Part shown: piece after piece, positions 35,321 through 42,959 of the stretch
How the letters are laid out: each line of letters begins with the position of its first letter
Numbering within the stretch: position 1 is the stretch's first letter
Source of the DNA: Gordonia pseudamarae
Lineage (GTDB): Bacteria; Actinomycetota; Actinomycetes; Mycobacteriales; Mycobacteriaceae
Reading direction: 5' to 3'
Length of the DNA: 64,000 bases
NCBI RefSeq assembly: GCF_025273675.1
Contig: NZ_CP045809.1
Location: forward strand, 1,054,001-1,118,000
Program-made: the position numbers and the translations under genes
Notes under the pieces: generated by a model
Seen by the model: only the letters and a program-made list of their open reading frames with translations
Database searches by the model: none
Told to the model about the DNA's origin: nothing

Positions 35321-36319
35321 TCAGAACCCGGTCCGGGGAAACAGCATCACATAGAGCTGGGTGAATCCGACGTTCACCAGCATCAGCAGAATGATCGAGG
35401 CGACGACCGTGGCGTTGACCGCGTTGGCCACGCCGGCCGGTCCGCCGCTCGCGTTCAGGCCCTTGTGGCAGGACACGATCGCCACGATCGCCCCGAACAC
35501 CGCCGCCTTGATCATGGTCAGCACGAAGTCCGAGACGGTGGCGAACGAGGCGAACGTGGTGACGAAGGTACCCGGGGTGCCGTTCTGGACGAAGACGTTG
35601 AAGATATAGCCGGAGAAGAAGCCGACGAAACAGATGACGCCGGTGAGGCAGACGCTGACCAGCACCGCCGCAACCATGCGCGGCACCACCAGACGCTGGA
35701 TCACCGACAGACCCATCACCTCCATCGCGTCGATCTCCTCCCGGATCTTGCGCGAACCGAGGTCGGCACACACCGCGGACCCGGCCGCGGCCGCCATCAG
35801 CAATGCCGCCACCATCGGGGCGCCCTGCCGAATCACGGCGAGCCCGCTGGCCGCCCCCGCCAACGAGGTGGCGCCGACCTGTGCGGCGAGCAGCGCGAAC
35901 TGGATCGACAGCGTCATGCCGATCGGGATCGCGACGAACACCGTCGGCAACGCCGACGCCGACGTCATGAATGCCGACTGACGGACGAATTCCTTCCACG
36001 GAAACCGCAGATGGACGATATCTGTGACCAGGTAGACCAGCGCCTGCCAGCCCAGAATGACCTGCCCGCCCACGGTTTCCAGAGAAGCGATCGGGTGCCG
36101 ACGTGTGTAGCCACGCATCCAGTCGCCGATCTCCGCGGTGGCCGTGGGCCGTGGGGCCGGGTCGCGGACGTTCGGGTCGGCCGGGAGGCCGGGGCCGGTG
36201 AGGGGTGTGTCGGGGGCGATGGGCAGGCCGTCGTCATCGCACACCGGGCACATGGCCTTGGCGGGCGCGGAGACGGTGGTCGGTCCCGTGCCGCTCGTGG
36301 GTCTGTCGACGGTGGTCAT
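35321..36319 (-). CDS. yrbEA: MlaE-type permease, YrbEA, with N-terminal extension
   Basis: 332 residues from ATG 36319. The MlaE domain has IREEIDAMEVMGLSVIQRLV and VSCHKGLNASGGPAGVANAV. The first about 75 residues are an extra cytoplasmic part with CPVCDDDGLPIAPDTPL, a Cys-x2-Cys pair that could bind metal or be structural; typical YrbEA proteins lack so long a leader. The start at 36352 would overlap the SDR stop and is less likely. Sixteen nt downstream of the SDR gene. Confidence 0.93.
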   Translation of the reverse strand: MTTVDRPTSGTGPTTVSAPAKAMCPVCDDDGLPIAPDTPLTGPGLPADPNVRDPAPRPTATAEIGDWMRGYTRRHPIASLETVGGQVILGWQALVYLVTDIVHLRFPWKEFVRQSAFMTSASALPTVFVAIPIGMTLSIQFALLAAQVGATSLAGAASGLAVIRQGAPMVAALLMAAAAGSAVCADLGSRKIREEIDAMEVMGLSVIQRLVVPRMVAAVLVSVCLTGVICFVGFFSGYIFNVFVQNGTPGTFVTTFASFATVSDFVLTMIKAAVFGAIVAIVSCHKGLNASGGPAGVANAVNATVVASIILLMLVNVGFTQLYVMLFPRTGF

Positions 36320-36335
36320 CGGGATCCCCGGGTGA

Positions 36336-37097
36336 TCAGATGTACCAGCCACCGTTGACGCCGATCACCTGTCCGGTGATGAAACCTGCCTGCTCCGAAC
36401 ACAGGAAGGCGGCGGCGGCGGCGATGTCGTCGGGTCTGCCCGTGCGCCGCACCGGCGTCATCATGGCCAGATCGTCGAGTTTGGGCAGCAGACCGGCCTC
36501 GACGGCGGTGTCGGCCATCGGGGTGGCGATGATCGACGGCGGGATGGTGTTGGCGGTGATGCCCTGCGGGGAGAACTCGAACGCCAGTGCTTTGGTGAGG
36601 GCGATGACGCCGCCCTTGGAGGCCACATAGTGGCCGCGGTCGGGGGCGCCGGACTGCGCGCTCGACGAGGAGATGGTGACGATGCGGCCCCAGCCGCCGG
36701 CCTGCATGTCGGGGATCACCGACTGGGTGGAGTTGAAGGTACCGGTGAGGTTGACCCCGATCACCCGGTTCCATTCCTCGGCGGTGATGTCGGTGAACGG
36801 GGTCTGGGCGTCGATGCCGGCGCTCGTCACCAGAATCTCGACGGCGCCGAACTTTTCACGGACCTGTCCGACGGCCTTGTCGACGCTGGTCCGGTCGGCG
36901 ACGTCGACGTGCAGGCCGATCGCCTCGCCGCCGGTGGCCACGATCGAGGCGGCGACCGTTTCGGCGCCGGTGGTGTTGAAGTCCAGGACCGCCACCCGAT
37001 GTCCGGCCGCGCCGAGCTGTTCGGCGATCGCCGCACCGATGCCCGAACCGCCGCCGGTGACCACGGCGACCCGGCTTTTGTTGTTGCTCATGATCAT
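36336..37097 (-). CDS. SDR-family oxidoreductase in the mce operon
   Basis: 253 residues. TGGGSGIGAAIAEQLGAAG cofactor motif, LVTSAGIDA, catalytic Ser in ISSSSAQSG, and HYVASKGGV (Tyr-x3-Lys). Close in pattern to the SDR at 18285-18992, including the SSSS-A-SG stretch and VNGG end, so the two may be paralogues acting on related substrates. It overlaps the P450 stop (ATGA); a start at the second ATG (37091) is possible. It is co-transcribed with P450 and mce genes. Confidence 0.9.
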   Translation of the reverse strand: MIMSNNKSRVAVVTGGGSGIGAAIAEQLGAAGHRVAVLDFNTTGAETVAASIVATGGEAIGLHVDVADRTSVDKAVGQVREKFGAVEILVTSAGIDAQTPFTDITAEEWNRVIGVNLTGTFNSTQSVIPDMQAGGWGRIVTISSSSAQSGAPDRGHYVASKGGVIALTKALAFEFSPQGITANTIPPSIIATPMADTAVEAGLLPKLDDLAMMTPVRRTGRPDDIAAAAAFLCSEQAGFITGQVIGVNGGWYI

Positions 37098-38398
37098 TCG
37101 CTTTCGGTGGGGGTGAACTCCAGGTGCAGCTCGGTGAGTCCACGCAGGATGTAGGTGGGTTCGAAGTCGTACCGGCGGTCACCCTCGGGGCCGTGGTGCT
37201 CCTCGGAGATGCGGATATCGGTCATCCGGTCGAGGAATTTCTCGATGGTCACACGGCCCTCTGCGCGGGCCAGGGGGGCGCCAGGGCAGGAATGGATGCC
37301 GCGGCCGAACGCCAGCTGCTCGCGCACATTCTCCCGCTGAATATCGAATTCGTTGGGTTCGGTGAAGGTTTCGGGGTCGCGATTGACCGCACCGGGGCAG
37401 ATCATCACCGTCGAGCCGGCCGGCACGTCGGTGCCGCCGAGCGTGGCGTCGCGCACAGCCACCCGGAAGTCGCTCTTGACCGGGCTCTCCAGCCGCAGTG
37501 TCTCCTCGATGAACGCGGGAATGAGGCCGCGGTCTTCGCGCAGTTTCTGTTGCAGGTCGGGGCGTTCGCCGATCACTCGCAGTGCCGCGGTGATCAGTTT
37601 GGTGGTGGTCTCCTGGCCGGCGGCGAACAAGAACGTGGCGGTGCGCACCACCTCGACGAGTTCGGGAACGGTGCCGTCACGGTAGGTGGCCTGGGCGAGC
37701 AGTGTCAGCACGTCGTTGCGTGGCGTTTCGCGCCGGTCGGCGAGGTAGGCGGTGAACTTGTCATCGAGCCACTGCAGCGGATTCTCGGCCATCACCTCCT
37801 TGTCCAGGGCCCCGGGCCGGGCACCCTTGCGGGGTGAGCCGAGGACGGTTCGGAACTCGTCGTGGTCCTCTTCGGGAACACCGAGCAGATCCGCGATCGT
37901 CAGCAGCGCGAACGACTTTCCGTAGTGGGCCATCAACTCGCACGAACCGGTGGCGATGAACTCGTCGATGAAGTCGTCGGCCAGGCGCGTCATGAACTGC
38001 TCGTTCTCGCTGATGCGCTTGGGGGTGAGCAGGCGGCTGAGCAGACTGCGGGCGCGGGCGTGGTCGGGCGGATCCATGGTGACCATGTGTTCGTGCAGTG
38101 GCAGTTCGGTGCGATGGGCCGCGATCTGCTCGCTGATGTCGCTGCCCTCGGGGGTGAACGGCAGACCGGGGAACGGCCCGGATACCGAGATGCACGAGGA
38201 GAAGTTATCCGGGTCCTTCAGGACGGTGACCGCCTCGGCGTGGCCGGTGACCGCGAAGACGCCCATATGCGATTCGCGGGTGACCGGGCATCGGCTGCGC
38301 AGTTCGTCGAAGTACGGGTACGGGTTGGGAACGAGTTCCTGGGCGGTGAAGAAGTCCAGGTCACCGATTGCACTGTCGTGGTCTTTGAGCTCACTCAA
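37094..38398 (-). CDS. cytochrome P450, first gene of the mce operon
   Basis: 434 residues. I-helix FAAGQETTTKL, ExxR in EETLRLES, and heme loop LAFGRGIHSCPGAPLAR with axial Cys at about 371. It is a different subfamily from the P450 at 15744-17150 (AGQETT versus GGFDTT I-helix). No ferredoxin is adjacent. Its position as first gene of a transport operon suggests that the imported lipid is its substrate. The upstream 27-bp inverted repeat (38423-38449) may be its operator. Confidence 0.93.
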   Translation of the reverse strand: MSELKDHDSAIGDLDFFTAQELVPNPYPYFDELRSRCPVTRESHMGVFAVTGHAEAVTVLKDPDNFSSCISVSGPFPGLPFTPEGSDISEQIAAHRTELPLHEHMVTMDPPDHARARSLLSRLLTPKRISENEQFMTRLADDFIDEFIATGSCELMAHYGKSFALLTIADLLGVPEEDHDEFRTVLGSPRKGARPGALDKEVMAENPLQWLDDKFTAYLADRRETPRNDVLTLLAQATYRDGTVPELVEVVRTATFLFAAGQETTTKLITAALRVIGERPDLQQKLREDRGLIPAFIEETLRLESPVKSDFRVAVRDATLGGTDVPAGSTVMICPGAVNRDPETFTEPNEFDIQRENVREQLAFGRGIHSCPGAPLARAEGRVTIEKFLDRMTDIRISEEHHGPEGDRRYDFEPTYILRGLTELHLEFTPTESE

Positions 38399-38422
38399 GG
38401 CTGTCTCCTCTGTCCGAATTAT

Positions 38423-38449
38423 TCTCTGCCCATTGGGATATGGCAGAGA
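38423..38449. promoter_or_regulatory. spaced inverted repeat TCTCTGCC / GGCAGAGA
   Basis: Perfect 8-bp arms separated by 11 bp, 25 bp upstream of the P450 start. It is within the divergent P450/TetR gap. It differs from the TGAGAAT palindrome, so the mce operon may answer to a different repressor, plausibly the TetR at 38632. Confidence 0.6.
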
Positions 38450-38631
38450 TATTTCACGACGGCCGCGGGCAGTGCGGTTCGTGATGCGGGGGCTGGATTC
38501 CGCAGAGTCGAAACGCTGAGCAGTCGCACAGCAATGTGACTAGGATTACCAGCAACTCACAGTGCGGTCAAGATCACTTTCGGTGAGTGGTCCGCGGTGA
38601 TGCGCGGTGCGGCAGGAATGGAGGTGCCGGC

Positions 38632-39270
38632 ATGGTCGGTGAACGTCGGATCGGTGCGCGGGACGCGACCAGTAGGGCCGCCTTGCTTGATGCGGCCGAG
38701 CGATTGATGGTCGAAAACGGCTATGCTGCAGTAACTTCCAGAAGAATTGCCGAAGAGGCCGGGCTGAAGCCGCAGCTGGTGCACTACTACTTCCGGACGA
38801 TGGACGAGTTGTTCCTGGAAATGTTCCGGCGCCGGGCCGCCGAGGGGGTCGGGCAACAGCGGATGCTGCTCGATTGCCCACAGCCGCTGTGGGCGCTGTG
38901 GCAGTTCAGTACCGACCCCAGGGTTGCCGCATTCACCACCGAGCTGCTGGCGCTGGCCAACCATCGTGAGGAGCTGCGCGCCGAGATCGCGAGATATTCC
39001 GCCGAACTGCGTGTCGAGGCGCAGGCGATGATCGCCAAGGCCCTTGCCGCTTCGTCGAGCCGGTTCGGTGAGATCCCGCCCGCTGCGGCGATCGTGGTGC
39101 TCACAAGCGTGTCGCGGGTGGTGATGATGGAGCGGTCGCTGGGCTTCACGGACGGTCATCGGGAAACCTTCGAGTTCATCGAGTTGATCCTAACTGAGTT
39201 GGAAGGTGCTCCACGGCAGCACTATTCGCCTCCGGCAATGCCGCTTCCCGCGCTCGGGGGCGAGGACTGA
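38632..39270 (+). CDS. TetR-family regulator, divergent from the mce operon
   Basis: 212 residues from ATG 38632 with GGAGGTG upstream. HTH: RAALLDAAERLMVENGYAAV, then TSRRIAEEAGLKPQLVHYYF and RTMDELFLEMF. It is transcribed away from the P450-mce operon, the classic arrangement for a local repressor. The operator may be the inverted repeat at 38423-38449. Confidence 0.9.
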   Translation: MVGERRIGARDATSRAALLDAAERLMVENGYAAVTSRRIAEEAGLKPQLVHYYFRTMDELFLEMFRRRAAEGVGQQRMLLDCPQPLWALWQFSTDPRVAAFTTELLALANHREELRAEIARYSAELRVEAQAMIAKALAASSSRFGEIPPAAAIVVLTSVSRVVMMERSLGFTDGHRETFEFIELILTELEGAPRQHYSPPAMPLPALGGED

Positions 39271-39308
39271 ACCCATGTCTGTCGTGCCGGCTCTGGGCGG
39301 CGGCCGTA

Positions 39309-39325
39309 TGAGAATCATATTTCCA
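39309..39325. promoter_or_regulatory. palindromic operator, copy 6
   Basis: TGAGAATCATATTTCCA matches the consensus TGAGAATCATATTCTCA at 15 of 17 positions, with a nearby extra half-site (TACGAGAAC at 39330). It is about 200 bp upstream of the DUF35 start, so either the leader is long or the promoter is nearer 39300. Confidence 0.75.
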
Positions 39326-39453
39326 TCATACGAGAACATGCGATACATTGGGAGAGAATCAGAGACTCAACCCGGATATGGGGCTTTCTCGTGTCAGAGG
39401 CTCCCCGTGTGTCGCGGGTTGCGCGGTCCCCGATCCCCTGTACTGCAGCCACT

Positions 39454-39513
39454 GCATCGCAGAACCCCGTATCGAAGAATCCCTGTATCGAGAACGCCCG
39501 TATCGAAGAACCC
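39454..39513 (+). repeat. degenerate 15-16 bp tandem repeat in the DUF35 leader
   Basis: Four imperfect copies of GTATCGAAGAACCCC: GCATCGCAGAACCCC, GTATCGAAGAATCCCT, GTATCGAGAACGCCC and GTATCGAAGAACCC. They end 13 nt before the DUF35 start. They are not in the confirmed coding part, though the frame is open through them. Confidence 0.7.
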
Positions 39514-39526
39514 ATGGAGGGACGAC

Positions 39527-39946
39527 ATGCCCAAGGCGCTGGCGCCGGACATCTCCACCTGGCCCGACGAGGCTCCGCAGCTCATCGGAAGCCGCTGCCG
39601 AGAGTGCGAGTTCGTGACCTTCCCGACGCAGAAACGCTGCCCCGGCTGCAGTGCCGCGTCGATGGCCACCGAACTCCTCCCGCGTACCGGCACGCTCATC
39701 GCGTGGACCGTGCAGGCATTCCCGCCGGGCGCGCCCTACGTGGGGCCTGTCGGGGAGGACTTCGAGCCGTTCGGTGTCGGCCTCGTCGAACTCGACGGCG
39801 TGGTTCGGGTCGAAGGCCGCCTCACCGAGAACGACCCGTCGAAGATCGCATTCGGTCAGCGCGTGGAGCTGACGATGATCCCGTTCGCCACCGACGATGA
39901 CGGTGATGATATCTATACCTTCGCATTCAGGAGCATCGCATCATGA
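39527..39946 (+). CDS. DUF35 (Zn-ribbon OB-fold) protein
   Basis: 139 residues from ATG 39527 with GGAGGGAC upstream; the frame is open to 39206, but the leader there is repeat-rich. The rubredoxin-like Zn ribbon is CRECEFVTFPTQKRCPGC, followed by an OB fold (TGTLIAWTVQAFPPGAPYVG). Such proteins act as acyl-CoA-binding partners of thiolase-like enzymes, as with ChsH2 and Ltp2 in steroid side-chain cleavage. It overlaps the thiolase-like gene by ATGA, which supports a complex of the two. Confidence 0.9.
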   Translation: MPKALAPDISTWPDEAPQLIGSRCRECEFVTFPTQKRCPGCSAASMATELLPRTGTLIAWTVQAFPPGAPYVGPVGEDFEPFGVGLVELDGVVRVEGRLTENDPSKIAFGQRVELTMIPFATDDDGDDIYTFAFRSIAS

Positions 39947-41094
39947 GCAGTGACAACTCGGTCGCCATCATCGGTGTGGGCCTGCACCCGTTCGGCCGAT
40001 TCCCCAAGACCGCGATGGACATGGGAGCCGAGGCCATCGACCTCGCGCTCGCCGACGCCGGCCTGCGATGGAAGGACATCCAGTTCGGATTCGGCGGCAG
40101 CTATGAGATCTCCAACCCCGATGCCGTCACCCGCCTCGTGGGCCTGACCGGCATCACCTTCACCAACGTGTTCAACGCCTGCGCCACCTCGGCCAGTGCC
40201 ATCGCACAGACCGCGGACACCATTCGGCTCGGCACCTACGACATCGGCATCGCCGTGGGCATGGACAAGCACCCTCGTGGGGCGTTCACCGACAATCCGG
40301 CGAAACTTGCTCTGCCGCAATGGTATGCCGAGAACGGCCAATTTCTCACCACCAAGTTCTTCGGGATGAAGGCCAATCGGTATATCCACGACCACGGCAT
40401 CTCGCAGCGCACCCTGGCCCGCGTGGCCGCCAAGAACTTCCGCAACGGTGCGAAGAACCCGAACGCCTTCCGCCGGACACCGATCGGCGAGGACGACATC
40501 CTCAACTCGCAATCGGTGAACTATCCGCTCACCCAATACATGTTCTGCTCACCCGACGAGGGCGCCGCGGCGGTGATCATGTGCCGCGGCGACATCGCGC
40601 ACAGGTATACCGACAAGCCGGTGTTTTTGCGGGCCAGTGAGATTCGTACCCGCCGGGCCGGGGCGTACGAGGTGCACGCCACGTCGGCGCCGCTCGATGA
40701 GGACCTCTCACCCACGGTGTACGCGGCGCGTGCGGCGTACGAGCGGGCGGGCATCGGGCCCGAGGACGTCGACATCGCGCAATTGCAGGACACCGACGCC
40801 GGTGCCGAGGTGATCCACATGGCCGAGACCGGACTGTGCAAAGACGGTGAGCAGGAACAACTCCTGGCCGACGGCGCCACCGAGATCGGCGGCTCCATCC
40901 CCGTCAACACCGACGGCGGCCTCATCGCCAACGGCGAACCGATCGGAGCCTCGGGCCTTCGGCAGATGCACGAATTGGTCAAGCAGTTGCGTGGTGAATG
41001 TGGTGACAGGCAGGTCCCGGGCAACCCGCGCGTCGGCCTGGCCCAGGTGTACGGCGCTCCCGGCACGGCCTCGGCGACGATCGTCTCGCTGTAG
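39943..41094 (+). CDS. thiolase-fold lipid-transfer-type enzyme (Ltp2-like aldolase candidate)
   Basis: 383 residues. N-terminal VAIIGVGLHPFGRFPK and NACATSASA with the nucleophile-type Cys at about residue 80 give the SCP2-thiolase fold. Two motifs depart from thiolases: the HDCF region is AQLQDTDAGAE and the usual GGxxxxGHPxG is GGLIANGEPIGASG, with Glu for His. Together with the linked DUF35 gene, this points to retro-aldol cleavage of a side-chain or ring beta-hydroxyacyl-CoA rather than thiolysis. The function is inferred from the pairing. Confidence 0.88.
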   Translation: MSSDNSVAIIGVGLHPFGRFPKTAMDMGAEAIDLALADAGLRWKDIQFGFGGSYEISNPDAVTRLVGLTGITFTNVFNACATSASAIAQTADTIRLGTYDIGIAVGMDKHPRGAFTDNPAKLALPQWYAENGQFLTTKFFGMKANRYIHDHGISQRTLARVAAKNFRNGAKNPNAFRRTPIGEDDILNSQSVNYPLTQYMFCSPDEGAAAVIMCRGDIAHRYTDKPVFLRASEIRTRRAGAYEVHATSAPLDEDLSPTVYAARAAYERAGIGPEDVDIAQLQDTDAGAEVIHMAETGLCKDGEQEQLLADGATEIGGSIPVNTDGGLIANGEPIGASGLRQMHELVKQLRGECGDRQVPGNPRVGLAQVYGAPGTASATIVSL

Positions 41095-41142
41095 ACCGTC
41101 TCGCTGTAGACCATCTTGCGGCGGACCGTCTCGCGGTGGACG
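41083..41142 (+). repeat. 15-bp tandem repeat across the stop of the thiolase-like gene
   Basis: Two identical units GTCTCGCTGTAGACC (41083, 41098), and two degenerate ones (41113, 41128). The first contains the stop codon (TAG), so the repeat duplicates the stop region. A short GC hairpin (GGGG-TGTA-CCCC) follows near 41151-41162 and may end transcription between two convergent genes. Confidence 0.8.
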
Positions 41143-41171
41143 GCCGTACGGGGGTGTACCCCGGGACGGAG

Positions 41172-41768
41172 TCAGCTGGCCGTCGAGTCGGCGGCCGGTT
41201 GCTCGATCCAGCCGTCGGCCATCAGCTCGATGAGTAGTTGCGACTTGTTGTTCACCGTGCGGCCGGCCTGTGTGTAACGCCCGGCGGCCCTGCGGAAGTG
41301 GGAGCGTACCGTGCTCTCGGAGATGGCGTGGCGGCGGGCCGTCTGGTAGATGGTGGCGCCGAGCGCGTAGGTGGTCATGACCTCGCGTTCGCGCCGACCG
41401 AGATGGACCCGGTCGGTCGTCTGCCCGGGTGCCGTGCAGTGGATCGCGAGCACCTCGCGCAGCAGATCAGCCGAGTCGGCGGTGTCGGGCAGGTAGGTGA
41501 CGTCGGCGTCGGCGGGGCCGTCGATACCGATGCCGACGAGCGCTGCCGCCGGGGCGAGCCGCCGCGCGGAGACCAGTTGGGCGGCCGCGCGCACGACGAC
41601 GACCCGGCAGTGCGGGAACAGGGCGGCGCCGGACTCGGCGGCGACGACCCGATGTCCGAACGACTCGATCAGGGCGACCAGCGCGACATCGGCGAAATCG
41701 TGCTGCTCGACAACCACGACATCGCAGGAGACGGGCAGTGCGTGTACGCGCGTGTCGGTGCTGGTCAT
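41172..41768 (-). CDS. LuxR-type HTH transcriptional regulator
   Basis: 198 residues. The C-terminal LuxR (GerE) HTH is LGRREREVMTTYALGATIYQ, then TARRHAISESTVRSHFRRAA. The N-terminal part (VVVVEQHDFADVALVALIES) resembles a receiver fold but lacks an obvious Asp phosphorylation pocket, so the sensing mode is unknown. It diverges from a TetR gene with a palindrome in between. Target genes are not evident. Confidence 0.8.
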   Translation of the reverse strand: MTSTDTRVHALPVSCDVVVVEQHDFADVALVALIESFGHRVVAAESGAALFPHCRVVVVRAAAQLVSARRLAPAAALVGIGIDGPADADVTYLPDTADSADLLREVLAIHCTAPGQTTDRVHLGRREREVMTTYALGATIYQTARRHAISESTVRSHFRRAAGRYTQAGRTVNNKSQLLIELMADGWIEQPAADSTAS

Positions 41769-41824
41769 GGCTTCTCCCTCGTCGCCGGTGTCGATTCCGG
41801 CGGATAGCGGACCACGCCAGTATG

Positions 41825-41853
41825 CTCAATGAACATTGAGTACGCAATGTTCA
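41825..41853. promoter_or_regulatory. overlapping palindromes, three CAATG/CATTG half-sites
   Basis: CTCAATGAACATTGAG (41825-41840, perfect 7-2-7) overlaps a second inverted repeat: TGAACATTG at 41830-41838 and CAATGTTCA at 41845-41853. It lies just before the TetR start and 57 bp from the LuxR start, and is the likely autoregulatory operator of the TetR protein. Confidence 0.75.
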
Positions 41854-41866
41854 AATGGGAAGAGGC

Positions 41867-42790
41867 ATGGCCGACGAACCAGGCGTGAGCAGGTCAAAGA
41901 TCAAGCGCAGGCCGCGGATGAACCCGGCCGAGGTGCGGCGGCGTGCGCTGGCCACCGCCGAACAGATGGTGCTCTCGGACGGTCTGATGGTCAGCATGGA
42001 CCACATCAGCCTCGAAGAGGTGATCGTGCGGGCGCAGGTGTCGCGCAGCGCCGTGCACCGGATGTGGCCGCGAAAGGAAGCGTTCTTCGCCGACCTGCTG
42101 ATCCGGCTCGCCGAACGCAACGAGCTGTCCCCGTCGGTGTTCGACCCGCAAACCCTGTCCGTCGCCATCGCCGCCCTCCGCGCCGACATCGATCGGCTGG
42201 CCACCGCCGACGGCCGGTTCGCGCTGCTCGTCGAGATCTGCCGGCAGGGCGCGATCCGCAACTTCGAGGCCAACCTGGCCGAGGAGTCGTGGTATGCGTT
42301 CGTCGTGCTGTCGGCGACCGGAATGTCGTTCGACGACGAGGTGCGAACGACGCTCAGCGCCAAGCTCGCCGCCTCCGAACGGAACTATGTCGACGGGATG
42401 TCCAGGTTCTACGCGCTGGTGCTGCCGATCCTCGGTCGCCGGATCAGGCCGCAGTTCGCCGCGCCGATACCGGACGGGGCCGGCGAGTACCTGTACCTGG
42501 CGGAGGTGTGCTCGTCGGCGATTCAGGGGCAGGTATTGCGGGCCGGGCTGACCGGCGGCAACCTGTTGCCCGACCTGCGCGTGCCCACCGACGACGTCGA
42601 CCCGTTCGGCACCGGTGTGCCCAAACCGTGGACCGGCCCAGCCCTGACCTTCACCTCGACCCTGATCGCGATGACCGAACCGATCCCGGGCCACGTCGTC
42701 GACCGTGACCGGACCGAACGCCGGATCACCGCCGCGCTCGAGTACGTCGAGGACGCGCGCGCCGCCCGGGACCCCGACGACCGGGCCTGA
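41867..42790 (+). CDS. TetR-family regulator, long form
   Basis: 307 residues from ATG 41867 (GGGA upstream); an ATG at 41855 directly abuts the operator and is less likely. HTH: RRRALATAEQMVLSDGLMVS, then ISLEEVIVRAQVSRSAVHRM and WPRKEAFFADLL. The ligand domain is about 80 residues longer than usual for TetR. It is divergent from the LuxR gene and has the triple half-site in front. Ligand unknown. Confidence 0.85.
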   Translation: MADEPGVSRSKIKRRPRMNPAEVRRRALATAEQMVLSDGLMVSMDHISLEEVIVRAQVSRSAVHRMWPRKEAFFADLLIRLAERNELSPSVFDPQTLSVAIAALRADIDRLATADGRFALLVEICRQGAIRNFEANLAEESWYAFVVLSATGMSFDDEVRTTLSAKLAASERNYVDGMSRFYALVLPILGRRIRPQFAAPIPDGAGEYLYLAEVCSSAIQGQVLRAGLTGGNLLPDLRVPTDDVDPFGTGVPKPWTGPALTFTSTLIAMTEPIPGHVVDRDRTERRITAALEYVEDARAARDPDDRA

Positions 42791-42847
42791 CGGCCTGCCC
42801 CGCCCGCATAATCGAGGAGTCGGCGGCCTGAACGCCTCACACCCGGA

Positions 42848-42873
42848 TGCTGACTATTAATGCTGACTATTAA
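42848..42873 (+). repeat. 13-bp direct repeat, two copies, next to the iron box
   Basis: TGCTGACTATTAA occurs twice in tandem (42848-42860 and 42861-42873). The second copy runs into the iron box at 42870. The region is AT-rich for this genome and is probably the promoter of the beta-propeller gene; TACTAT- or GACTAT-like -10 hexamers lie in it. Confidence 0.8.
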
Positions 42874-42888
42874 GTTAAGCTAACCTCC
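42870..42888. promoter_or_regulatory. iron box (IdeR/DtxR-type operator)
   Basis: TTAAGTTAAGCTAACCTCC matches the DtxR/IdeR consensus TTAGGTTAGCCTAACCTAA at 15 of 19 positions by eye, including GTTA and CTAACCT. It is 72 bp upstream of the beta-propeller start. It predicts repression in iron-replete cells. Confidence 0.75.
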
Positions 42889-42959
42889 GATCTGGCGTGC
42901 CGATCGTGGCCGAACACGCGCGGTGTCCCAGGTAATACGACCTGAGGCGAGAGGCATTC

